64,000 nucleotides of DNA from Ectobius pallidus (Eukaryota; Arthropoda; Insecta; Blattodea; Ectobiidae): assembly GCA_964059195.1 (NCBI GenBank), contig CAXKWD010000001.1:216946484-217010483 (forward strand). Direction: 5' to 3'. The notes below the pieces were generated by a model that ran no database searches, was not told the origin of the DNA, and worked only from the letters and a program-made list of their open reading frames with translations. A program made the translations under genes and the position numbers. Shown here in pieces: positions 56,233-64,000 of the stretch (its first letter is position 1; each line of letters opens with the position of its first letter).

Positions 56233-57966
56233 TTACCCCAGTTTTTCAACAAGAAATACCAAAACTGAAACCGACAAACCAATCAACAACAAATAAAACG
56301 GCCCCACCAAATGAGACAGCGTAAATGAAAAAATGTCACCGTCAATACCTGTCTCAAGAACGAACTTATTGCCTGCTGCCCTCCAACTTCGCATATACCG
56401 TTCAACAAGTCCATTAGTGACCAGAATCCTGTTCATTTTCTGCACATGGTCATACAGAATACACGACATTTTGTTGATGTAAATTCCATAATGCAGAATG
56501 TCCACATTATGAGTCAACGGAACAACCAAATCTTTCCCAATAGGTTGACGACCCATCATTACGTTAGCAAGATTCCTGTTACACAATACGGTCAAGTTTC
56601 TAAATCTGTAAATATCTTGGAATGTTTTGAAGTAGGTTGCCTTACACGGCTTAACATTGGTGTGCAACCAATACACCAAAAAAGTGACGCACTTATCTAG
56701 ACCTGTCTCTTCAAGTTCTTCGAGAGTTTTTATGGGTGGGAGCTCCCCAGGGTACACTAAGAATCCATACAAAGCACTTTGATACGCTATATTGATGTGC
56801 AGACAGTAGAAAAGCCAAAACACGAAGAAAGAGACACCCACAACACCCCTGAAGTGGTCCTTCATATCAATTCCCAAATGTGAGGAAAATACATTCATCA
56901 CAGCCAGTGTAAACTTGTGCTCCTTGAATCTGTGATCCATGAGATAAGTTAAGACAGATCCCAGAATGAAAATGACGGCTACGAGGATCCAGATGTGCGG
57001 TTGAAATGTTTTGAACATGCTCTTCCATCTAGGTACAGTGGTACCTGGTGGAACGTACCATGTAATTTCCTCTCTTGTGTAGGGATAGGTCATTTTACAT
57101 TCTTCCAGGGCAATAACTTTTCTGTACGATACAGGATTTACTATATGAAATTCCGATTTATCGTCCCATCCGATGATCTTTGCAATTCCACGAAGACTTT
57201 TGGCGAGAGGATGCAAAGATGGTAATTCATCCAATTCCAAATTATTCATTTTTAATGTTATTTTACAATGTTTAATATCATTAAATCTTTTTGGTGGAAA
57301 AAGATTTCTTCTTTCCTCAAATCTTTTGTCCCTAATATTCCAAATGCTCATGAGTATAAATTTAGATACGTATGATTGACACAGACGGGGTTGATCTTTC
57401 GGTAGCCAACCAAATACAGCAATAAGGCCAATATTTCGTTTCGATATATGAGCTAGAACTATTACATGTGTTGTACCATATCCGTATGCAAGTTGCAACA
57501 GATTTACCACAAGTCTATGTACAGGATTCTCCGTTACGAAAATCAAAGGTGCACGTCGATTCCTCATATCGACCTGTATCCTCTGCACCATTAACGTAGC
57601 TAAGGCATAGGTTTTTTCCCTCATCCCCGTTAAAATAATGATATAGGAACCCGGTTTCATTACATTTTCTCTGAAGTGACTCATCTCTTCCTGATTACCT
57701 GCTATAGCTATCGGTATATGCTTGCTTTCCTGTATAGTTTGCAATATTTGATCTCCGTAGCTGGGTTTTCGGGAATATTCCTTGGCACGTGGCAAAATTT
57801 TGTGATAAGTACCCGGTGTTTGAATAACAACTGGTAAATCGTGGTTGAAATACGTTGCGATGATGTTGCTGATGCAAGCTCCTATATCCTTCTCTAGTGT
57901 TTCTGATGACTGCGGCAATAACAGTCGAGCACTGTTAAATTTCCTCAGCATCAACAGCAGAAGCAT
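56233..57966 (-). CDS. Divergent ionotropic receptor IR6, intact
   Basis: A single-exon frame of 577 codons from ATG at 57,966 to TAA at 56,233-56,235. It belongs to the IR4/IR5 subfamily (shared GRQPIGKDLVVPLT) but is clearly diverged in the first lobe (for example MNNLELDELPSLHPLAKSL). It has a signal peptide, two ligand-binding lobes, YPYTREEITWYVPPG, TM1, pore, INIAYQSALYGFLVYP and TM3. A small deletion removed the usual MAFN start, so the frame begins at what is Met5 elsewhere; the leucine run survives. The acceptor-like CAG before the start remains, but homology with other IR upstream regions stops by about 57,995 and the upstream module is missing. Expression may therefore differ. Confidence 0.9.
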   Translation of the reverse strand: MLLLLMLRKFNSARLLLPQSSETLEKDIGACISNIIATYFNHDLPVVIQTPGTYHKILPRAKEYSRKPSYGDQILQTIQESKHIPIAIAGNQEEMSHFRENVMKPGSYIIILTGMREKTYALATLMVQRIQVDMRNRRAPLIFVTENPVHRLVVNLLQLAYGYGTTHVIVLAHISKRNIGLIAVFGWLPKDQPRLCQSYVSKFILMSIWNIRDKRFEERRNLFPPKRFNDIKHCKITLKMNNLELDELPSLHPLAKSLRGIAKIIGWDDKSEFHIVNPVSYRKVIALEECKMTYPYTREEITWYVPPGTTVPRWKSMFKTFQPHIWILVAVIFILGSVLTYLMDHRFKEHKFTLAVMNVFSSHLGIDMKDHFRGVVGVSFFVFWLFYCLHINIAYQSALYGFLVYPGELPPIKTLEELEETGLDKCVTFLVYWLHTNVKPCKATYFKTFQDIYRFRNLTVLCNRNLANVMMGRQPIGKDLVVPLTHNVDILHYGIYINKMSCILYDHVQKMNRILVTNGLVERYMRSWRAAGNKFVLETGIDGDIFSFTLSHLVGPFYLLLIGLSVSVLVFLVEKLG

Positions 57967-57995
57967 GTTGGTGATAAACCTGTTGTACGAATAAA

Positions 57996-58900
57996 AACAA
58001 AAACACAGTCAATCCTCGATACAATGCCACCATCCGTTCTCTAACATTTAGTGGCACAAAGCGAGGTTGGCACTAAAACGAAATTTAATTTTTAAATAAC
58101 CATGGCATAATACAGTGCTGGATTAATTTACTGGACTGTATTAGGAAAGACAAATTTAATAAAAAGCAAATAGAGAACATTAGCAGAAAATAAAATACAC
58201 TGAACTATACGGCACAATAACTCAATTTATTACAGTATATGTCAAGTGCTACAGTACACAAAGGGGTTGAAAATCATGTGGGTCCATGTAAGTGATTGTG
58301 ATTACAGTACAGTACCTTTAGACTTTGTTTTAAAAAAAGTAAGTGTAGTGTTTAACAGCTGAATGGACACTAGATTAAAAAAAGAAGTGGAAGTTTGGAA
58401 TGTCCTATTGTATGAAGAGTTCTTTCTACCTGCTACACCCTCACTCAGGCTGACTGTCCGACTTCTTAACATAGCTTCCACATTCCACCGAACTACGTTT
58501 ACAACTAGTGGCAGGGAACCTCACTTCTTGGAAATACAGTATAGACTATTATGCTTCTTAAATAATCTTTCTAACATTCACGCCACTTTTAAAAGAATTC
58601 TGTAACTTGAAAAAAAATTTACTGTAAGCCATATTTTGTAAACATCTTGTATTATAACCTTAAATACCATCAAATTTGGGACACTTTTTTTTGTAAATTA
58701 TCGAAATAACGATAAGACTATTTACAAAAATATTTTTTCTTGTCCATGCAATACCGTTCTATAGAGGTTTACAATCAGGACAGTCATTGGACTAATGGTT
58801 GGTAGTAGGGGAACAATAACAAAGTTCTTTATTTCCTTCTGTATACGTTTCTTATTGTCACAAAATCTGTACAATGAAGTGGCGTTATTATCACTTAAGG
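57996..58900. other. Non-IR spacer with a pogo-like terminal sequence
   Basis: At 58,003 CAGTCAATCCTCGATACAAT resembles the CAGT..ACCTCG end of pogo/Tigger elements, but I find no matching opposite end. The 80-codon frame at 58,363-58,605 is unassigned. Otherwise AT-rich with no gene seen. Confidence 0.35.
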
Positions 58901-59140
58901 GATCCATCCAAATCTTAAGAAACCACCTGTACAATAACAACAATTAAGCTGGACAGATTTGCTTTTTTTCAAGTTTAATGGTTTTTACTACTGATTATTT
59001 GAATTTTCCTGTCATTATGTTTATGATCTTACTGAAAGCTTGTAATTTTTGTGTATACTTTGTTGAAAGATATTCTTTGTCTGCAAGGCAATCTGCGTTG
59101 TGCAGAAAGACTACAAAATAAAATATATTATTACTTTTAC
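58900..59140 (+). mobile_element. LINE-like 3' end
   Basis: Ends GATATTCTTTGTCTGCAAGG ... ACAAAATAAAATATATT. This resembles the sequence at the start of tandem units A, B and C (GATATTCTTTGTC ... TTAAAATAAAATAAAA). Both look like 3' ends of one retroposon family. Confidence 0.45.
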
Positions 59141-59171
59141 TGTTATTACTTTTATTATTATTAATAATACA

Positions 59172-59724
59172 CTAGCAGGTGCCCACGGCTTCGAAGATTA
59201 AAAATTAAAATTAAAATAATTAAAACATGATATTTATTAACACTTACACGAGAAAATCATTCATAAACTTACAATTAATAATTATAATGAAACAGCTAAA
59301 AATTCGTCTTTGGAGTGCATTCTACGATTAGAAAGCGCTTCTAATGTATTTGACATTATAAACAAATGAATCGACCAAGATGAGCCCACAGAATCAAAAC
59401 GATCGATAATTCCATTCGATATATTGAAAAAATCGCGATGCTTTTATTTCCAAGTTATGACAAAAAATAAAAGACAAAGTACCTGCAATTGATTTGACAT
59501 TTGAAATATATTATCGAAAACTGATGCTTCGACAGCGCAAAATAAATAACGTTTCCTGCCTGTTTTTCACTCATAACTCGCGAACGAATGCGAAAATTAA
59601 AAATCCGGCTTCGAGGTGCATTCGCCCACCCTTCATTCCATCTATATTTAAAAATTTCAGATCTCTGCTTGCAGTAAATTTCGCTTGGCATCGCGCACAA
59701 ACACTTTCTATTATTATTATAAGA
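59172..59724 (-). mobile_element. Short Helitron-like element
   Basis: On the minus strand it ends with GAAGCCGTGGGCACCTGCTAG followed by T, and starts TCTTATAATAATAATAG. It shares CTCATAACTCGCGAACGAA with the Helitron family at 27,415. The base before the 5' end is not the expected A, so that end is approximate. Confidence 0.55.
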
Positions 59725-60136
59725 CTAGTAATTTCTGTAGAATAATTAATAATCTACATACCTCATCTTAGAGCGAATGTCAGTGTCTACCTCTCAGATT
59801 GGTAAATTCTTAATATGGTGAATTTTTACTGAAACTGCGTAGCGAACGCCTTTTTTTTCCATTTTACAGAAAGTAATGGGTCTATATTGATATGGAGGTA
59901 GGGATATAAACGTGCGAAGTCCATTACCAGCATTCTGAAAGGCTTTTATGTCAGCCGATTTCAGTGGGGGACATTGTACTAAGAATGCTAGCTGGAAATT
60001 TATTCGCAATTCTCTAATGACTGCTGTTAACTTATGATCGAATAACAGAACACATCAGCCTAAGCTTCGCTGTCTTAAACAATTTTCCTTGTCTACAGCC
60101 TACTGTTTCCAACGTATAAGATCTTATAGTAATAAG

Positions 60137-60853
60137 GAGGGCCAAGATTCTAATGACATGTCATCTTTTTTTATTGAAGCGGCATAGACAATGCCAACTT
60201 GTGGATGCATCCTAATCATGGCCTTTAGATCATGGGAATTTTTTTATTAGGTCATTTTTGGTCATTTTATGCAATTTTATATTTTATATTCTTCCTTATT
60301 TCATTTTCATGTATTTACATTGAGTGTATAGACTTTTTTCTTAGCTAGCGGTGCTGCCTTTAAAGTGTTGCTTCTTTAATGCAAGAAGGAAAAATTCGAC
60401 GTTAAAGTGTTGACATGTCTCAGTCGGAAGTGAGAATCAAAGAAACGCCAAAATTTTGTATTATATTACTATTGTTATTAGATTGACTTGGCACCAGAGT
60501 CTGCCACCTGCTTGGATTTGAGAGGGCAAAGTACTGTTTACCCTCAATAAACTACAATATAATCCGGCAGACCACAAAAGGAAATGCTGAATTTTGACTC
60601 ACCAGTGCCCCAGTGCTAGTATAAATTTCCGTGAGAAAAGAACATTAACAACAATACAGTCATTTATAGTTTTTACAATTATGTACAAACTAGTCTATAA
60701 CTTTGTATGTACAATAATAATTTTTTATAAATAAAATATCAGTTTTTAGGTCATTTTTTAATAATTATTAAGTCGTTTTCTTTAAAATTCAGGGTCATAT
60801 TATATGGGTAGGTAATTTTCAAACAATTTTAGGTCATCAGAATCCGGACCCTG
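60137..60853. mobile_element. Non-autonomous hAT element with 8-bp target duplication
   Basis: The left end GAGGGCCAAGATTCTAATGAC and the right end, inverted CAGGGTCCGGATTCTGATGAC, match at most positions. Flanking 8-mers GTAATAAG (60,129-60,136) and ATAATAAG (60,854-60,861) differ at one base. TTTTTAGGTCATTTT motifs occur near both ends. CAGGG ends and 8-bp duplication are hAT traits. Inside, a short frame starting MSQSEVRIKETPKF may be a transposase remnant. Confidence 0.75.
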
Positions 60854-61079
60854 ATAATAAGCCAGTTTTCAACCTACTTTCTACACCAAACCATAGATAC
60901 CGGTACTACGAGTTAAGAAAGTACCGGTTTTGTGTTCAACTTTGAAATTATACGTCCAGCTGTCTACGCAAATACGCGTTTTCAGTATCTACATTTCAAT
61001 TTTCATGTTATTTAGACAAATTCAGTATCCTATCCCAATAAAATAGTAATATTGCTATGATTTTTTTCACAATGTACTT

Positions 61080-61350
61080 ACGTAGCGTAGTGGTTGAGGC
61101 GCAGCGTTTCAAACCGTAAGGTCTCGGGTTCGATACCCGATGAGGTCGTTGGAGTTCAACTGGCCTATTCCTTCTGGGGGCACTATGGTCCTGGGGTAGA
61201 TTTAGCCTCTAACAGAAATGAGTACCAACAGCAATCCTGGGGGTAAAGGCTGACAACTTACCACATTCATGTGCCGAATGTCTAAAATCTGGGAGCCTTA
61301 AAATCCTGGAATCCTCTGGGCCTTAATGGCCCTGTATAGGGACTACTTTA
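61080..61350 (+). mobile_element. tRNA-derived SINE (second family), best copy
   Basis: The A box region (AGCGTAGTGGTTGAGGCGC) and B box (GGTCTCGGGTTCGATACCC) are intact, followed by GATGAGGTCGTTGGAG and the family body to TGTATAGGGACTACTTTAC with a TTTAC-rich tail. Defines the family of which 17,620 and 41,560 are decayed copies. Confidence 0.8.
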
Positions 61351-61770
61351 CTTTACTTTTAGCCTACTTATATAATGTGTAGAACAAATTTATTAGTCAA
61401 ATTATTTGAATCGGCTTTAGTCCGTTTTATAAAATATGTAGCATGCGCAAATGCTTTCCAAATTTTCCATTTTTCTATGGAAGATATAATGTGTGTATAC
61501 ATATATGTATATATATATATATTGTATAATGACAACTATCAATGTAAAAAAACAGTATTTTTTTTTTAAGAAGCATGTTAGGCCTATGTAAAACCTAACT
61601 TCACATTTGATTCGAAAATTTCAGAAATCACACAAAATTTTCCAGGAAAAAGGAAAAACTGTTCCATTGAAGAACGGGAATATATCTATTTTAAAAAGAA
61701 ACCCTCAGTGGTTATAAAAAGCGTTATTTTTAGTCTGATAGTTTACATTAATTTGCCTGTCATGTAAGGA
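61351..61770. other. AT-rich spacer with TA microsatellite
   Basis: Contains an ATATATGTATATATATATAT run near 61,501. The 64-codon frame at 61,375 has no recognisable domain. No gene seen. Confidence 0.5.
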
Positions 61771-61779
61771 GAAGTAAAA

Positions 61780-62050
61780 ATCCTGGGCACGGAGTCCTCC
61801 GGGAGGGACTTTAAGCTGGGGGGCCCGTGTCGTAGATTTACAGCACGTAAAAGAACTCCAAGCCTAAATTAGAGCCTCTGGACAAAATTTCTCGCCTCTT
61901 TCACTTCCAATTATTACTTTAGTTTCCGGAGAGGGTTTGAGAGGCGATGGGCTTACCACCTGTCCCTCTCTCGGAAAATAATTGTAACAAAATTCACAAA
62001 GGTAACAGAAACCTCCACTTGGAGGCTCTTCTCCCCAACATAGGGGGTAT
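61780..62050 (+). mobile_element. Retroposon-like 3' end
   Basis: Contains GGGGGGCCCGTGTCGTAGAT and CAGCACGTAAAAGAACTCC, a pattern common in 3' ends of insect non-LTR retroposons. TTGTAACAAAATTCAC recurs near 28,585 and 53,350. No coding sequence. Confidence 0.4.
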
Positions 62051-62640
62051 AGGAAACCAGATGTATTGGTAGTATGACGTCAGGGTTAGTCAACTCGGTT
62101 TGTGAAGTAACTTAGGCCTATAACAATCTTTAGGAATTCACAGAACGTAAGAGTTTTTTTTTTTTCTTTTTATAACGGGATGAAGTAAAACAGAACCGCA
62201 GAGAAAGATTCAATTAGGGTAACCTTCCCCTAGAAGATATTTTGTGCGCGTGGAAATGGTCTTAATTCAATTAGAAATGAAGGGAATTGAATGATGTAAA
62301 AAGGGGATTTCAATTCTTTTGTGCTTTTCAGAGATTTCAAATGAGGGAATGTGACGCCAGAAGGATTGAATGGCTCGCTGATCTGGTTACTGTCTATCGT
62401 CCTGTGAAATTGCTGCACGCCTGTCATTTCTTCGCCAGACTGTCTTACAACAGTAATCACTGAACACGGAGCATGCTGCTGGAATGAGCGTCCAGATTTA
62501 CTGAGGCAATTAAATCCATAAGAACCTGCAATACATTTCACTGCCTTCTGTTGTAAGTATCATCCTTGTTCCTTTAGGAAATGATTCACGAAGTCCATTG
62601 TTTGTAAAAAAAAAAAAAAATATTTTATATATTATCCTTC
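62051..62640. other. Spacer, no gene supported
   Basis: A 103-codon minus-strand frame (62,230-62,541) starts MKCIAGSYGFNCLSKSG but has no domain or repeat support, so I leave it uncalled. Confidence 0.4.
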
Positions 62641-62645
62641 TTTAA

Positions 62646-63354
62646 GGGGGACTTACAGCTTTCGATGTTGGAAAATAGGCGAAGTTTAATTATTTTTTTC
62701 TCAGCAATGAATTGTTCTGTAGCCTTGTAAACTGGCATGCTCTATATTGACTAGTTCTATAATTACTTAGTATTTTCAGAATTAATTTAACTATTACAGT
62801 TAATGGGTAGTTATCATTGCAAAATGGCAGCAAAATATTGTGCACTGAAGAGCCGTTTCCCTGATAACTCAAACATTTATTGACATTTCGCATGCAGGTA
62901 TATTTTATATTAGTAAACAGCATTATCTAGAATCATTGATGTAACTTCAATAGTTTATTTATTTTTTTAATATTTCTGATGTAAATATTGCTAAAAAAAT
63001 TAAAGGGTGATGAGTTATTTTTTAGAAATATAGGCTATATATTGCAGATAATCCAAAGGTCCTAGATTATGTTGTTCATATAATGTTTACAAATAGATAG
63101 AAAAAAGAATCATTCAGAAATATTGGTATTTATGAAAATTATCAAGGAAACGGCACTTCATTACGCAAAATTTGGCTGCCATTTTGCAATGATAATAACC
63201 CATTAATAACCCATTAATTCTGAAAATAGTATGCAATTGTAGAACTATTCAATGTAGAGCTTGCTAGATTGCAAGGCTACAGAAAAATTCATTGCTGAGA
63301 AAAAAATAATGAAACTTCACCTATTTTTCAGCATCGAAAGCTGTATGTCCCCCC
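62646..63354. mobile_element. Palindromic piggyBac-like MITE with TTAA duplication
   Basis: TTAA at 62,642-62,645 and 63,355-63,358. The ends are GGGGGACTTACAGCTTTCGATG and CATCGAAAGCTGTATGTCCCCC. The arms are inverted copies (GCAATGAATTGTTCTGTAGC and its complement at about 63,275). This is the cleanest member of the family seen at 18,438 and 42,373. Confidence 0.8.
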
Positions 63355-63479
63355 TTAAGTATCTACTGCATTTTGGTTTAAAATTGGTTTGTAAAGTCGA
63401 AAAATCTCGACTTCTGAAATAAAGAATGACAGACGGGGTCAAATCACAGAACAACGGTGCCTAACCCATTCCATTCTAG

Positions 63480-63790
63480 GGCCGGTATTCATAAGCCCCC
63501 TGCACACAGGGACAGTACTGGCAGCCAGTAGCACTAGCCAGTACTGGCGCCAGTAAATATCCCTCTACTGTCCCAGTGTGCAGGGGTACTTCCCTTCAAC
63601 GTCCAGAAGCTACTGGCGGCCAGTAAACTTAAGGCAGGTTTAGCCCCCTGCACACAGGGACAGTACTGGCAGCCAGTAGAGCTAGCCAGTACTGGCAGCC
63701 AGTAATTATCCCACAACGTGCAGCAGACTACTGGCTGCCACTAAACTCAAACCTGCTTGAGTTTGAGTTTAGTGGCCGCCAGTAGAGTCA
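63480..63790. repeat. Multi-hairpin repeat inside a Harbinger-type end
   Basis: GGGCCGGTATTCATA (the Harbinger-type end) is interrupted by CCCCCTGCACACAGGGACAG, which occurs twice in direct orientation (63,497 and 63,645) and once inverted near 63,567 (CTGTCCCAGTGTGCAGGGG). ACTGGCNGCCAGTA palindromes repeat about eight times. Probably two nested non-autonomous elements. The minus frame at 63,534-63,716 is an artefact. Confidence 0.6.
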
Positions 63791-64000
63791 TTCCGTGTCA
63801 GATCAACACACCCTTTTAACCTCACCGTTCCAGATTTTGATGAAATTTTGTAGAGAGGTAATTTTTATGTATATTAAGAGAAATACAATTTTTTTAAATT
63901 TAAATATTTCAATCCGTTTTGAAAATACAGCCATGTAAAGTACTAAAAAAATAACAAAAATCACATCAAAAACATATCTTTCAACTAATATAGCAACTCT

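Larger units (their letters stand above)
54910..57995. repeat. Large tandem unit C, truncated
   Basis: Starts with the same GATATTCTTTGTC as units A and B, carries the relic exon and IR6, and is interrupted just upstream of the IR6 start. More diverged from A and B than they are from each other. Confidence 0.85.

Overview
This looks like a nuclear contig from an insect. It is AT-rich, has almost no single-copy coding sequence, and is dominated by a tandem cluster of ionotropic receptor (IR) genes, a chemosensory family derived from ionotropic glutamate receptors. The cluster sits in layers of transposable elements. Single-exon, closely related divergent IRs of about 580 residues in head-to-tail arrays fit the very large IR expansions known in cockroaches and termites. 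I infer Blattodea, cockroach most likely, from the gene family and repeat style; no species marker is visible.

Layout. (1) 1-10,260: a 3,978-bp tandem array, all IRs on the minus strand. IR1 and IR2 are pseudogenes with the same two lesions. IR3 (7979-9721) is intact. Each complete unit also carries a plus-strand relic exon and a 5'-truncated Penelope-like element with a hammerhead-ribozyme-like motif. (2) 10,260-13,075: a spacer with a hAT-like element, a foldback minisatellite around a mariner fragment, and a palindrome. (3) 13,076-57,990: a second, larger tandem array with a unit of about 17.7 kb. Unit A is 13,076-30,869 (IR4, intact). Unit B is 30,870-54,909 (IR5, one frameshift). Unit C starts at 54,910 (IR6, intact) and is cut off just upstream of the IR6 start. 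Units A and B match along their length, so each serves as the empty-site control for insertions in the other. Unit A alone has a Helitron, a LINE 3' end and a Penelope-type palindrome. Unit B alone has a PIF/Harbinger element inside a piggyBac-like MITE and a very young 6.4-kb LTR retrotransposon. (4) 57,990-64,000: non-IR sequence with a hAT-like element carrying an 8-bp target duplication, a tRNA-derived SINE, a palindromic TTAA MITE and a multi-hairpin repeat.

Function. The only likely host products are the divergent IR subunits IR3, IR4, IR6 and possibly IR5. They have a signal peptide, a two-lobed extracellular domain and a three-helix channel core. The mosaics (IR1/2 against IR3, and a short patch in IR5) suggest unequal crossing-over and gene conversion. 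The retrotransposon makes Gag, and probably Gag-Protease by -1 frameshifting, but has lost reverse transcriptase and integrase, so it must have moved using proteins supplied by a relative.
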